Shown here: one piece after another, positions 15,871 to 24,320 of the stretch | Layout: each line of letters begins with the position of its first letter | Numbering within the stretch: the first letter of the stretch is position 1 | Assembly (NCBI GenBank): GCA_902778725.1 | Contig: CACYYS010000010.1 | Location: 1-40,657, forward strand | Length of the DNA: 40,657 nt | Direction: 5' to 3' | DNA from: an uncultured Ruminococcus sp. | Lineage (GTDB): Bacteria > Bacillota > Clostridia > Oscillospirales > CAG-272 | Translations under genes and position numbers: made by a program | The notes under the pieces: generated by a model | What the model was told of the DNA's origin: nothing | The model's database searches: none | What the model saw: only the letters and a program-made list of their open reading frames with translations

Positions 15871-17322
15871 TCAATCCGAAACGCGCACGACGACCGCCGG
15901 TCTCACGCCGTACTTGGAATAGTCCACCATGGCGCCGCGGAGATTGACGGATCCGTCAAAATCGATGCGCGCCGCGTTCGACTGACTGGAGCCGGGCGTG
16001 CGAAGCCAGTACCAGCACGCGTCCGAGCCCTGCTCGTCGTCCTGATAGATCGATTTTGCGGCTGCGTAAGGCGTGGCTGACGCGGAGCCGGAGACCGCCT
16101 CGCCGAAATAGCGCTCCGCCTCCTCCGCGGAGAGACAGAAGACCGTGTCGTTCGTCGGAGCGCCGCCAAGCGTTCCCTGGGCTGTATTATCCGCCGTTGT
16201 ACGGACCGTTTCGACAAGGCGCGCGCGATCCTGCTCGGAAAATGCGCTCTCGAGAAACTCTCCGTCAAGCCACGCGCGGAGGCTGCAGGTCTCCCAGGTC
16301 ACGGAGATATGCGTTTCGTTGTATTTTTTTACGTCGAGGATCCGGCGGGAAAGGAGAAGGACGTTTCCCTCTTCCTCGCCGAGTACGATCCACTCGATCG
16401 GGGTCTTCGTTCCGTTCGTTTCCTGGGGATAAGTTCCGAAAGCAACGACGTCCCCCGCCTCAAGTCCGTAAAAGCGGTACGGTCGGAGCAGTTCTCCGGC
16501 ATCCTTAAAGTCGCCGAGCTCCCGCAAAAGCCGCGCCGCGGAGACGTAATTCCCCGCTTCCAACTCCGACTGCGCCTTCCGGTAACGGGCAAGCGGGCGG
16601 AAATACAGGATCACAGCCAGAAAAAGAGCCAAAAAAGCAGCGGCGGCGGGAAGGATGATCTTCAGGCAGGAGGCGAGCAGCTCCCGTCTGCGGGCGCGGA
16701 GGATCCGCCGCGCTTTTTCTTCTTCTTTCTTTTTTTCCTCCGCCTCCGTCTCTTCGCGCAGGCGCGCTTCCCGCGCCTTTCTCTCCTCTTCTTTTTTTAA
16801 GGCCTCGAGATATTCCTCCGAATATCCCTCCTCTTCCCTTTTTTGCGTTTCCCTGTTTTTCTCGGTCTCGCGGTTTCTCAGGCGGCGCTGCTCCCGCTCG
16901 ATCAGAGACGCAAGCCCGTCAAGAAAGGCGGTCTCGTCCGGATCCGCTTCCCGCAGCGCGGCGAGCAGATCCGGGTCGGAGCGCACGTCCCCCGGCACGA
17001 GCCGGGCGCACACCTCCCTTGTTCCCTCCTGCATAAAACCGCGCTCTCCGGTCACGCCGTACCGGGCGAGGACCATCCCGCTCCTTGAGAGCGGAGTCGG
17101 ATCCGTCTTATTGATCGCTTCAAAAAGCCGGAGCGCGCTGTAAAAATCCCCGCGGGAAAGATAGCGGCAGGCGTCGGCGATATGGGTCTGCCTCTCTCCC
17201 GGCGCGTCCGGGAGGGAGAGCTGTTTCGCTCCGCACGACGGGCAGGAAAGGACCCGGCGCTCCGAGAGAAGGATCGGCTCGCCGCACACGCGGCAGACTG
17301 CGGTCGGTTTTTTCTCTTTCAT
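15871..17322 (-). CDS. Zinc-ribbon, coiled-coil, single-TM protein with C-terminal DUF6273 domain
   Basis: This is a 483-residue protein. I chose ATG 17322 because GGAG sits 5 bases upstream; a GTG at 17326-17328 overlaps the stop of the preceding gene. It has an N-terminal zinc ribbon (Cys10, 13, 27, 30), a helical TPR-like part (~45-135), a long Glu/Lys/Arg-rich coiled coil (~138-213) and one transmembrane helix (~217-242). A short TPR-like repeat (~245-280) leads to a DUF6273 domain (~288-483) beginning VVAFGTYPQ and ending WYWLRTPG and YGVRPAVVV. DUF6273 is common in Clostridia surface proteins and has a C-type-lectin/FGE-like look; its ligand is unknown. The likely topology places the ribbon and coil inside and DUF6273 outside. 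It is coupled to the lipoprotein gene before it. Confidence 0.75.
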   Translation of the reverse strand: MKEKKPTAVCRVCGEPILLSERRVLSCPSCGAKQLSLPDAPGERQTHIADACRYLSRGDFYSALRLFEAINKTDPTPLSRSGMVLARYGVTGERGFMQEGTREVCARLVPGDVRSDPDLLAALREADPDETAFLDGLASLIEREQRRLRNRETEKNRETQKREEEGYSEEYLEALKKEEERKAREARLREETEAEEKKKEEEKARRILRARRRELLASCLKIILPAAAAFLALFLAVILYFRPLARYRKAQSELEAGNYVSAARLLRELGDFKDAGELLRPYRFYGLEAGDVVAFGTYPQETNGTKTPIEWIVLGEEEGNVLLLSRRILDVKKYNETHISVTWETCSLRAWLDGEFLESAFSEQDRARLVETVRTTADNTAQGTLGGAPTNDTVFCLSAEEAERYFGEAVSGSASATPYAAAKSIYQDDEQGSDACWYWLRTPGSSQSNAARIDFDGSVNLRGAMVDYSKYGVRPAVVVRVSD

Positions 17323-17324
17323 AT

Positions 17325-17999
17325 TCACTCCGATGGCACGTTGATCTTCGCGTCCGCGATCCTGCGGACTCTGGCAAGATAGACGGAACCGTCTTCCCGC
17401 TTGACAAAAACCCCGGTGTATAGGGGAGAATTCCGGATCCCTTTGACGGCATAAAAATCCGCGCGGTAGGTATGGTCGGTCTCACGGACGGAAAGAAGGA
17501 CGACTTCGTCCGCACCGGCCGGCACCTGACCGGACGAGGTATAACCGCCGATCTTGGAAAGATAGATAAAGGAGCTCCCGTCGCGGTGATAAACGCTCTT
17601 GCTCCCGCCGAAGTTCGTATAGACCGCGTACTCAAAGTCCGTTGCCGGGATGACCATTGAGATGCGGAGCTTCGGATACATTTTTTCCGCCACGGAGATC
17701 TTTTCGGTGTTGCCGGTGTATTTGGAATAACCGGTATTCATCAGATGGGTGAGGATCCGGTCGCGGCATCCGTCCGCCGCAGAACGCGGATCGCCGAACT
17801 CCGCAAACACCAGGGAGTCGGAGGCGATCATCTGCAGGATCTTGAGGCAGGCCTGTCCCCCGTCGGAATCAGCGGAAAGAACGGAAAGCACCGTCTCGTT
17901 TTCATAGTCCTCGGCAAGGGAAGGATCGCGGAAGAAAGAACAGGAGACAGAGGAAAAAAGCACCAGGCAAAGTATGATAAGGCATTTAGCTCGTTTCAA
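17325..17999 (-). CDS. Lipoprotein of unknown function
   Basis: This is a 224-residue exported lipoprotein. The TTG at 17999 is the best start: GGAGG sits 8 bases before it and it leads directly into a signal peptide (LIILCLVLFSSVSC, Cys20). The longer frame upstream runs through the promoter region. The mature part is mixed alpha/beta with no motif I recognise; it includes LRISMVIPATDFEYAVYTNF and a C-terminal beta-rich region. Its stop lies 2 bases before the start of the zinc-ribbon/DUF6273 gene, so the two are co-translated. It may be an envelope partner of that protein. Confidence 0.7.
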   Translation of the reverse strand: MKRAKCLIILCLVLFSSVSCSFFRDPSLAEDYENETVLSVLSADSDGGQACLKILQMIASDSLVFAEFGDPRSAADGCRDRILTHLMNTGYSKYTGNTEKISVAEKMYPKLRISMVIPATDFEYAVYTNFGGSKSVYHRDGSSFIYLSKIGGYTSSGQVPAGADEVVLLSVRETDHTYRADFYAVKGIRNSPLYTGVFVKREDGSVYLARVRRIADAKINVPSE

Positions 18000-18086
18000 A
18001 CCGATCCCCTCCCTTCTCTCGGTTTCATTATATAAAGGAAACGTCCGCAAGTCAAGAGGGATCCGGTTCTTCTTTTGAAAAACGTA

Positions 18087-18135
18087 ACAAAAGTTATATA
18101 ATTGTATTGACAAATTATTTCTTTTGTGATACAAT
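18087..18135 (+). promoter_or_regulatory. Promoter and candidate operator of the RHH-clpB operon
   Basis: TTGACA (18107-18112) and TACAAT (18130-18135) are 17 bp apart. The inverted repeat ACAAAAG (18087-18093) / CTTTTGT (18121-18127) flanks the -35 and could bind the ribbon-helix-helix protein. No CIRCE (HrcA) element is seen. Confidence 0.7.
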
Positions 18136-18150
18136 ATCCGCAGAGGTGAG

Positions 18151-18792
18151 ATGATGAAAAAAAGTGTGTATTCCCTTGTCCTGTCCGACGCGGTGATCTC
18201 GCAGATCGACCGCGCGGCCTATTCGATGAAAACGAGCCGCTCCGCGCTGATCAACCAGATCCTCGCGGACTACGTCTCCTACGTTACGCCGGAGAGCCGG
18301 GTGCGGGACGCGCTCGATCTACTCGAACGTTCCTTCTCCGCCTCCGAGCTATTCCGGATCCAGCCCCTTGCCTCGGAGTCCATGCTCTCGCTGGTCGCCC
18401 CGATCGAGTTCAAATACAATCCCACCGTCCGCTACTGTCTCGCGTTTTATAAAGAAGGAAAGGATCCGGCGGAACTGCGCGTGTCCGCCCGGACGCAAAA
18501 CCCCCGGCTGATCCTGCTTTTTTCTCTCTTTTTCTCCCTTTGGAACGGAGCGGAAAAAAGCGCGGGAGGAGCGCCCGGGACCGTCACCCCGGACGCCAGA
18601 TTCGCCAAGCGCTTTTCTCCGCGGCGGGACTATTCGGTCCGGGAGCTCTCCGACGCTCTCGCCGCGTACGTTCAGAGCTTTGACCGGGGCGTCCGCGCCT
18701 TTTTCTCGCATCCGGACGAGGAAAGTCTCAACGCAAGGATCGTCTCACAGCTGGTGAACGACTATCACACACAGTATCCTGTCTTTCTCTGA
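18151..18792 (+). CDS. Ribbon-helix-helix regulator-like protein upstream of clpB
   Basis: This is a 213-residue protein. Residues ~3-45 look like a ribbon-helix-helix DNA-binding domain: a short strand (KKSVYSLVLSDAVI) followed by two helices with SALINQILADYV, as in CopG/Arc relatives. The remaining ~165 residues have no family I recognise; they contain an aromatic, helical stretch (LLFSLFFSLWNG) and a conserved-looking end (YHTQYPVFL). Start ATG 18151 follows GAGGTGAG. It lies 11 bases before clpB on the same promoter. Gram-positive clpB genes are usually under CtsR or HrcA, so this may be a lineage-specific controller of clpB that also represses itself. That is inference from position. 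Confidence 0.7.
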   Translation: MMKKSVYSLVLSDAVISQIDRAAYSMKTSRSALINQILADYVSYVTPESRVRDALDLLERSFSASELFRIQPLASESMLSLVAPIEFKYNPTVRYCLAFYKEGKDPAELRVSARTQNPRLILLFSLFFSLWNGAEKSAGGAPGTVTPDARFAKRFSPRRDYSVRELSDALAAYVQSFDRGVRAFFSHPDEESLNARIVSQLVNDYHTQYPVFL

Positions 18793-18803
18793 GGAGGTAT
18801 CAT

Positions 18804-21413
18804 ATGAACACACAAAATCTCACGCAAAACACCATCAAAAGCATCGAGAACGCGCGCCGTCTCGCCGCCGAATACGGGAACCAGAGCCTGACGCCTCTGC
18901 ATCTGCTCTTCTCTCTTGCCGAGCCGGAGGACGGACTGATCCGGCAGCTCTTAAAGGGGATGGGATGCGACGTCTCCGCGCTGCTCGCCGACACCGAGGG
19001 AGCGATCGCAAAACTGCCGAAGGTCTCCGGCGGGAACGGAGAAGTCTACCTCTCGCCCGAGGCGGACGCCGTACTCGCTGAAGCGGAAAAAGAAGCGGAA
19101 AAGATGAAGGACTCCTTCGTCTCGGTCGAGCATCTTTTCCTTGCCCTGCTGGAAAAGCCGGACAAAGAGACGAAAGCCATCCTTTCCCGCTACGGCGTCG
19201 AGCGCTCCCGGTTCCTCTCCGCGCTCAAAGAGGTGCGCGGCAACAGACGGGTCGACAGCGACAATCCCGAGGATACCTACGACGTCCTCAAAAAATACGG
19301 AACCGACCTTGTAGAGCAAGCCCGCGCGCAAAAGCTCGATCCCGTGATCGGGCGGGACGACGAGATCCGCAGCGTGATCCGCATCCTCTCCCGAAAAACA
19401 AAAAATAACCCCTGTCTGATCGGGGAACCGGGCGTCGGCAAGACCGCGATCGCGGAGGGGCTCGCCCAGCGGATCGTGCGGGGCGACGTACCGGACAATC
19501 TCAAGGACCGTACCGTTTTTTCCCTCGATATGGGGGCTCTCGTCGCCGGGGCAAAGTTCCGGGGCGAGTTTGAGGAACGGCTCAAAGCCGTCTTGAACGA
19601 GGTAAAGCAGAGCGAGGGAAAGATCCTGCTCTTCATCGACGAGCTGCACACCATCGTCGGCGCCGGGAACGCCGAAGGCTCAATGGACGCGGGCAATCTC
19701 TTAAAACCGATGCTTGCGCGCGGAGAGCTGCACTGCATCGGCGCCACCACCCTTGCCGAATACCGCAAGTATATCGAAAAGGACGCGGCGCTGGAGCGGC
19801 GCTTCCAACCCGTGATGATCCCCGAGCCCTCGCTTGAAGATACGATCGCCATCCTGCGCGGACTCAAACAGCGTTATGAAGTATACCACGGCGTCAAGAT
19901 CACCGATCAGGCGCTGATCGCCGCCGCGACCTTATCGAACCGTTATATCTCCGACCGCTTCCTGCCTGACAAAGCGATCGATCTGGTAGACGAAGCGTGC
20001 GCAATGATCAAGACGGAAATGAACTCGATGCCGACCGAGCTTGACGAGATCTCCCGCTCGATCATGCGCCATGAGATCGAGGAAGCGGCGCTGAAGAAAG
20101 AGACCGACAAGCTCTCCCTCGCGCACCTCGAGGAGATCCGCCGGGAGCTTTCCGAATTGCGCGCCCGCTTCAGCGAGATGAAAGCGAAGTGGGAAAACGA
20201 AAAAAACGCGATCTCGAAGGTCCAGCGGCTGCGCGAGGAGATCGAGCGCACCAACGCGGAGATCGAAAAAGCGGAAAACCGTTACGACCTCAACAAAGCG
20301 GCGGAACTGAAATACGGGAAGCTGCCCTCTCTGCGCAAGGAACTGGAGGAAGAAGAAAAACTGGCGGAGGAAGCGGAGCGCCCCGGCACACTGCTGCGCG
20401 ACCGGGTCACGGAGGACGAGATCGCACGTATCGTCTCCCGCTGGACGGGGATCCCCGTCTCAAAACTGGTGGAAAGCGAACGGGAAAAGCTGCTCCGCCT
20501 GCCTGAGATCCTGCACCGCCGCGTGATCGGGCAGGACGAGGCCGTTCAAACGGTCAGTGAGGCCATCCTGCGTTCCCGCGCCGGTATCGCGGACCAGAAC
20601 CGTCCGATCGGATCCTTCCTTTTTCTCGGGCCGACCGGCGTCGGCAAGACCGAGCTTGCCAAAGCCCTGGCAGAAGCGCTGTTCGATGATGAAAAGAGCC
20701 TTGTCCGTATCGATATGAGCGAATATATGGAGAAATTCTCCGTAACGCGGCTGATCGGAGCGCCTCCCGGCTACGTCGGATACGAAGAGGCAGGTCAGCT
20801 CACCGAAGCCGTGCGGAGAAAGCCCTATGCGGTCGTTCTCTTTGACGAGATCGAAAAGGCGCACCCGGACGTTTTCAACATTCTCCTGCAAGTCCTTGAC
20901 GACGGGAGGATCACCGACAGCCAGGGGCGGACCGTGGATTTCAAAAACACGATCATCATCCTTACCTCCAACCTCGGCTCCGATCTCATCCTCGGCGGGA
21001 TCGAGAACGGCGAACTGAACGAGGAGGCGAAAGCCGGCGTCACAGCGCTCCTGCGGCGCAGCTTCCGTCCCGAATTCCTCAACCGGCTCGACGACATCGT
21101 CTTCTACAAACCGCTTACCAAGGAAAACATCCGTGCGATCGTCGATCTGCAGCTTGTTTCTCTCGCCCGGCGGCTTGAAGACCGTCGGCTCTCCCTCACG
21201 CTCACTGACGCGGCAAAGGACTACGTGATCGACTCCGCCTACGATCCGATCTACGGCGCGCGGCCGCTCAAGCGGTTTCTGCAGTCCCGCGTAGAGACGC
21301 TGATCGCCAAAAAGATGATCGCGGAGGATCTGCGGCCGGAGTCGACCCTCACCGTCGATTGCGACGGAAACGGGCTTGTCTGCCGCGCCACACCCCCTTC
21401 AGAGGAACACTAA
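18804..21413 (+). CDS. clpB: ATP-dependent disaggregase ClpB
   Basis: This 869-residue Hsp100 chaperone forms cytoplasmic hexamers and threads aggregated proteins through its pore, working with DnaK/DnaJ/GrpE. It has an N-domain with two Clp repeats (~5-145), AAA-1 with Walker A GEPGVGKT at 207-214 and [14 protein letters not shown], the long ClpB-type middle coiled coil (~400-525), and AAA-2 with Walker A GPTGVGKT at 609-616. A pore tyrosine lies in [12 protein letters not shown]. No ClpP-binding IGF loop is evident, and the full-length middle domain supports ClpB over ClpC or ClpA. The ribosome site GAGGAGG is strong. It shares a promoter with the RHH gene and ends at a strong terminator. 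Confidence 0.97.
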   Translation: MNTQNLTQNTIKSIENARRLAAEYGNQSLTPLHLLFSLAEPEDGLIRQLLKGMGCDVSALLADTEGAIAKLPKVSGGNGEVYLSPEADAVLAEAEKEAEKMKDSFVSVEHLFLALLEKPDKETKAILSRYGVERSRFLSALKEVRGNRRVDSDNPEDTYDVLKKYGTDLVEQARAQKLDPVIGRDDEIRSVIRILSRKTKNNPCLIGEPGVGKTAIAEGLAQRIVRGDVPDNLKDRTVFSLDMGALVAGAKFRGEFEERLKAVLNEVKQSEGKILLFIDELHTIVGAGNAEGSMDAGNLLKPMLARGELHCIGATTLAEYRKYIEKDAALERRFQPVMIPEPSLEDTIAILRGLKQRYEVYHGVKITDQALIAAATLSNRYISDRFLPDKAIDLVDEACAMIKTEMNSMPTELDEISRSIMRHEIEEAALKKETDKLSLAHLEEIRRELSELRARFSEMKAKWENEKNAISKVQRLREEIERTNAEIEKAENRYDLNKAAELKYGKLPSLRKELEEEEKLAEEAERPGTLLRDRVTEDEIARIVSRWTGIPVSKLVESEREKLLRLPEILHRRVIGQDEAVQTVSEAILRSRAGIADQNRPIGSFLFLGPTGVGKTELAKALAEALFDDEKSLVRIDMSEYMEKFSVTRLIGAPPGYVGYEEAGQLTEAVRRKPYAVVLFDEIEKAHPDVFNILLQVLDDGRITDSQGRTVDFKNTIIILTSNLGSDLILGGIENGELNEEAKAGVTALLRRSFRPEFLNRLDDIVFYKPLTKENIRAIVDLQLVSLARRLEDRRLSLTLTDAAKDYVIDSAYDPIYGARPLKRFLQSRVETLIAKKMIAEDLRPESTLTVDCDGNGLVCRATPPSEEH

Positions 21414-21415
21414 AC

Positions 21416-21452
21416 AAAAAGAGATGGCCGACAAGCGCGGCCATCTCTTTTT
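21416..21452 (+). terminator. Terminator after clpB
   Basis: A 15-bp perfect stem (AAAAAGAGATGGCCG and its complement) with a 7-nt loop ends in TTTTT, directly after the clpB stop. Confidence 0.9.
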
Positions 21453-21787
21453 GTCCTCCATTCCCTCCATCCCCCGTCTTTCCTCGATCCGATCTCCCGT
21501 CAAAGAAGCGCAGGGCGGGATGCCGGCGGGAACATTTCGGGCGGGAAGGCGCAGAGCCTGAAGCGTTCTTTACTCTCTCCGCCGCCGTCATCCTCCGAAA
21601 AAGACAAGGAAAGCCAAGGTTTTCCGTCAGATCACCAAAAAAAGATAAACCCGGATGCAGAATCTGCTATTTCTTTTTCTCCATCTCTGTGTTATAATAT
21701 AATAGATTTTATAATAAAAAACTCGGCGGCGCCGCCGCCCCGGTTGGACGGCGGCGCGAAATTCGTTGAAAAACAAGGAGAAAAATC
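21453..21787 (+). promoter_or_regulatory. Long leader region of the cytoplasmic GH172 gene, no gene seen
   Basis: No convincing gene lies in these 335 bases. A TATAAT at 21693-21698 is the likely -10, with a weak -35. The transcript would begin with an AT-rich stretch and then a GC-only hairpin, GCGCCGCCG (21729-21737) / CGGCGGCGC (21749-21757), about 20 bases before the ribosome site AAGGAG. Confidence 0.5.
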
Positions 21788-22837
21788 ATGCAGGATTACT
21801 TTTTGACCCCCGAATTCGAGAGCCGTTCGATCTGTGCGGAAAACTTTACGGGAGAAAAAGGCCGCGCCGGTATGGCGACGGAAGGGACCGGCGCCTTTGC
21901 CGCGCGCGAGCTCGGGCAAGGCTGGAAGGTCTCTCCCTCTATCCGGATCGCGGCAGGCACGACTTTCACACTCGCGGACGTCAAGGGCGAGGGGGAGATC
22001 GTGCATATCTGGATGACCGACACCGCAAAGCGCAACCGCCGTCTGATCCTCCGGATCTACTGGGACGGCTGTGAATACCCCTCCGTGGAGGTCCCCGCAT
22101 GCGACTTTTTTGCCTGCGCCAATTATCAGGATCCTTCCCTGCTCAATTCCGCGATGGTCGCCGTCAATCCGAAAAGAGCCTTCAACTGCTACTGGAGAAT
22201 GCCCTTTTCCCGCGGGTTTTGCATCACGATGGAAAACCTTGACTCGGAAGACGTGACCCTCTACTACCAGATCGATTACCGCCTATGCAAGATCCCGGAG
22301 AACGCCTGCCGCTTCGGCGCGCAGTTCCGGCGGACCAATCCCCTCCCCTACAAGGAGACCTACACGATCCTTGACACGCTCAAAGGCCGCGGTCTCTACG
22401 TCGGAACCTATCTCTACTGGGGCGTGAACAACAACGGATGGTGGGGAGAAGGCGAGATCAAATTCTATCTTGACGGAGACGGGGAGTTCCCCACGATCTG
22501 CGGCACCGGAACGGAGGACTATTTCTGCGGCGGCTGGGATTTTGACATTGACCATCATTATGTTCCCTTCTCCTCGCTTTATACCGGCATGTGGGTCGCT
22601 CCCACCGACGATATCTACCGTTCGCAGCGGCGTTTCTCCATGTATCGCTGGCATATCCAGGATCCCATCGCCTTCCGCGAGGACATCCGCGTCACCATCC
22701 AGGCGCTCGGCTGGCGCAGCGACAAACGCTATCTCCCCCTGCAGGACGACATCTCCTCGGTCGCCTATTTCTATACGGAAGCCCCGGCCGACGTCCGCGG
22801 GACCCTGCCGGATGCAAACGGCCTTGAGATCTGCTGA
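21788..22837 (+). CDS. GH172-family (DUF2961) glycoside hydrolase, compact cytoplasmic form
   Basis: This is a 349-residue protein. GH172 (formerly DUF2961) enzymes act on furanosides: the characterised members include a difructose dianhydride I synthase/hydrolase and alpha-D-arabinofuranosidases. The family core is clear: an N-terminal jelly-roll with GEIVHIWMT, then NNGWWGEGEIKFYLDGD (~215-230) and CGTGTEDYF (~237-245). These two conserved Glu-bearing segments are where the catalytic acids lie. No signal peptide is present, so it acts inside the cell, presumably on imported oligosaccharides. ATG 21788 has AAGGAG upstream. It stands alone between terminators. Substrate cannot be decided: beta-D-fructofuranosyl, alpha-D-arabinofuranosyl or other. 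Confidence 0.88.
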   Translation: MQDYFLTPEFESRSICAENFTGEKGRAGMATEGTGAFAARELGQGWKVSPSIRIAAGTTFTLADVKGEGEIVHIWMTDTAKRNRRLILRIYWDGCEYPSVEVPACDFFACANYQDPSLLNSAMVAVNPKRAFNCYWRMPFSRGFCITMENLDSEDVTLYYQIDYRLCKIPENACRFGAQFRRTNPLPYKETYTILDTLKGRGLYVGTYLYWGVNNNGWWGEGEIKFYLDGDGEFPTICGTGTEDYFCGGWDFDIDHHYVPFSSLYTGMWVAPTDDIYRSQRRFSMYRWHIQDPIAFREDIRVTIQALGWRSDKRYLPLQDDISSVAYFYTEAPADVRGTLPDANGLEIC

Positions 22838-22844
22838 AGAAAAC

Positions 22845-22886
22845 AGAAAAGCCGGGAAGGATCTTCGGATCTCTCCCGGCTTTTCT
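22845..22886. terminator. Bidirectional hairpin terminator
   Basis: A 13-bp perfect stem (AGAAAAGCCGGGA / TCCCGGCTTTTCT) with a 16-nt loop lies between the convergent GH172 and flavodoxin genes. Confidence 0.85.
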
Positions 22887-22901
22887 CTTCGTTTCCAACG
22901 C

Positions 22902-23327
22902 TCAGCGGGCGTCTTCTTTTGCGAGGTCGACCGCAAAGCAGCCGGCCCGCTTGAAATCCTCTTCCGTCGGCAGCCCCTTGTTTATGAAGATCCAGGAGGC
23001 CGCGCAGTGGAACTCCTTTTCGCTCACCGGAATCCCGAGCGCGTCAGCGACCTTTTTCACCGCTTTTCGGGTAGATGCGCCGGAAGCGGACGTATTCATA
23101 TTGACGATCTCGCCGATCTTCTCTCTGTTTCGCTCAAGAAAGCGCGCCACCTCCCGGTCGATGCTCGCAGCGTACATGGCGTTGATAAGAAAGAGACGGT
23201 CCGCCCTTTCGGAAAGATCGACGGAAACGTCGAAAGCCTCCTTCTCCAGCGCGGCCGACACCGCGTCGGCAAGCTTTTTTGTGTTTCCTTTCTTTGATTT
23301 TGTGAAATAACGGATCGCGATCTTCAA
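22902..23327 (-). CDS. Flavodoxin-like protein
   Basis: This 141-residue FMN-binding electron carrier fold starts IRYFTKSKKGNTKKLADAV, the flavodoxin phosphate loop with its conserved GNT. Later strands and the ING/NMNTSASGAS region fit the isoalloxazine-side loops. The start codon is TTG at 23327, with GGAGG 7 bases upstream; no ATG or GTG nearby fits better. The gene lies 129 bases downstream of a nitroreductase gene on the same strand, so the two may be co-transcribed and share flavin-dependent redox roles. It could instead be a flavodoxin-domain NAD(P)H oxidoreductase partner. Confidence 0.85.
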   Translation of the reverse strand: MKIAIRYFTKSKKGNTKKLADAVSAALEKEAFDVSVDLSERADRLFLINAMYAASIDREVARFLERNREKIGEIVNMNTSASGASTRKAVKKVADALGIPVSEKEFHCAASWIFINKGLPTEEDFKRAGCFAVDLAKEDAR

Positions 23328-23456
23328 GGCAAGACCTCCTATTTATCATTATTTTTTCGGTAAATCAACGCTCAGATCCGCTTCCCGGAGGAGCGGACGG
23401 TTCTTTTGCCGGTTTGAAAATCCGCAGACGGCGCAAAAAAGCTCGCGAGCATCTCT

Positions 23457-24269
23457 TCATCCTCCGATCGCATAGGACGCGATATAGACGACGTCGCCCT
23501 CCGTCCCGATCCCGGGATCTTCGATCTCAAAAGAAACCGCCCGGCCGAGTTCCTTTGCCGCAAGCTCAAAATGGCAGAGCGCGATGCCGACGTCGATCTT
23601 TTGGAGATCCCAGTCGCCCGCGGCGTATCCTTTGCTGCGTTTTTCGTAGAAATGCGCTTTTTCCCCGGACAGCACAACGCGCCACGGCTGCTTGTTCACG
23701 GCGGAGGGAGCAAGACGCACCGCCTCGAACGCAGCGGCAAGATCTCCCGCTCTCCCGACCGTCAGCGGCCGGTCGAACGCGCCGTCAAAGAACACCTCGC
23801 CGAACGCAAACCGCCCGTCCGCCTTCACTCCTTTCCGCATCAGGTTCTCCCTCAAAGACATCTTCTTTGCGGGATAGCCGAGGGGGCTGACGCAGGGCAT
23901 GACCTCGTCCTCGGAGAGCTCCACCGCCCGTTCAAATGACTCCCGGTTCATCGTCCCGGCGATCCAGGTCGTACCGACGCCGAGACTTTGCGCAAACAGA
24001 ACGACCTGTTCGAAAGCATAGCCGAACGCCTCCTCCGCGTGGGGGACGCGGCGCATTTTGCCCGCGAGATAAAGGTCCGTTCCCACGATCACGGGGCTGG
24101 AAAGCCAGAACCGTTTTGCGTCAAGTAGTCTCCACTCGATCGGGATCCCGTAAGGGTTTTCGGTCCGACCCGCAAATTCCGCGATCGATTTTGCGTCTTC
24201 CGTACGAAGCGCGACACCGTCAAAGGTACGGACGCTCCTGCGTTTTCGGATCTGATCAAGATAGCTCAT
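23457..24269 (-). CDS. Nitroreductase-family flavoprotein (TM1586 type)
   Basis: This is a 270-residue protein. The N-terminus (IRKRRSVRTFDG) and the central APSAVNKQPWRVVL are the FMN-binding marks of the nitroreductase superfamily. The double-domain layout, with two nitroreductase-like halves in one chain, matches the TM1586_NiRdase family rather than the homodimeric NfsB type. It probably binds FMN and uses NAD(P)H; the natural substrate is unknown. ATG 24269 follows GGGAGG. It lies 51 bases after the GH172 lipoprotein gene on the same strand with only a weak hairpin between, so read-through is possible. Confidence 0.85.
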   Translation of the reverse strand: MSYLDQIRKRRSVRTFDGVALRTEDAKSIAEFAGRTENPYGIPIEWRLLDAKRFWLSSPVIVGTDLYLAGKMRRVPHAEEAFGYAFEQVVLFAQSLGVGTTWIAGTMNRESFERAVELSEDEVMPCVSPLGYPAKKMSLRENLMRKGVKADGRFAFGEVFFDGAFDRPLTVGRAGDLAAAFEAVRLAPSAVNKQPWRVVLSGEKAHFYEKRSKGYAAGDWDLQKIDVGIALCHFELAAKELGRAVSFEIEDPGIGTEGDVVYIASYAIGG

Positions 24270-24320
24270 GGCGTTCCTCCCCTATTGATTCATAAGCGCC
24301 GGTGAGGCGCCTCGCATAAT

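Noticed and set aside
21359-21697. 112-codon frame after clpB
   Set aside because: It starts inside clpB in another frame and runs through the terminator; no ribosome site.
23372-23452. 26-codon frame after the nitroreductase gene with GGAGG upstream
   Set aside because: Too short, no conserved look, and the GGAGG codes for the last residues of the nitroreductase.
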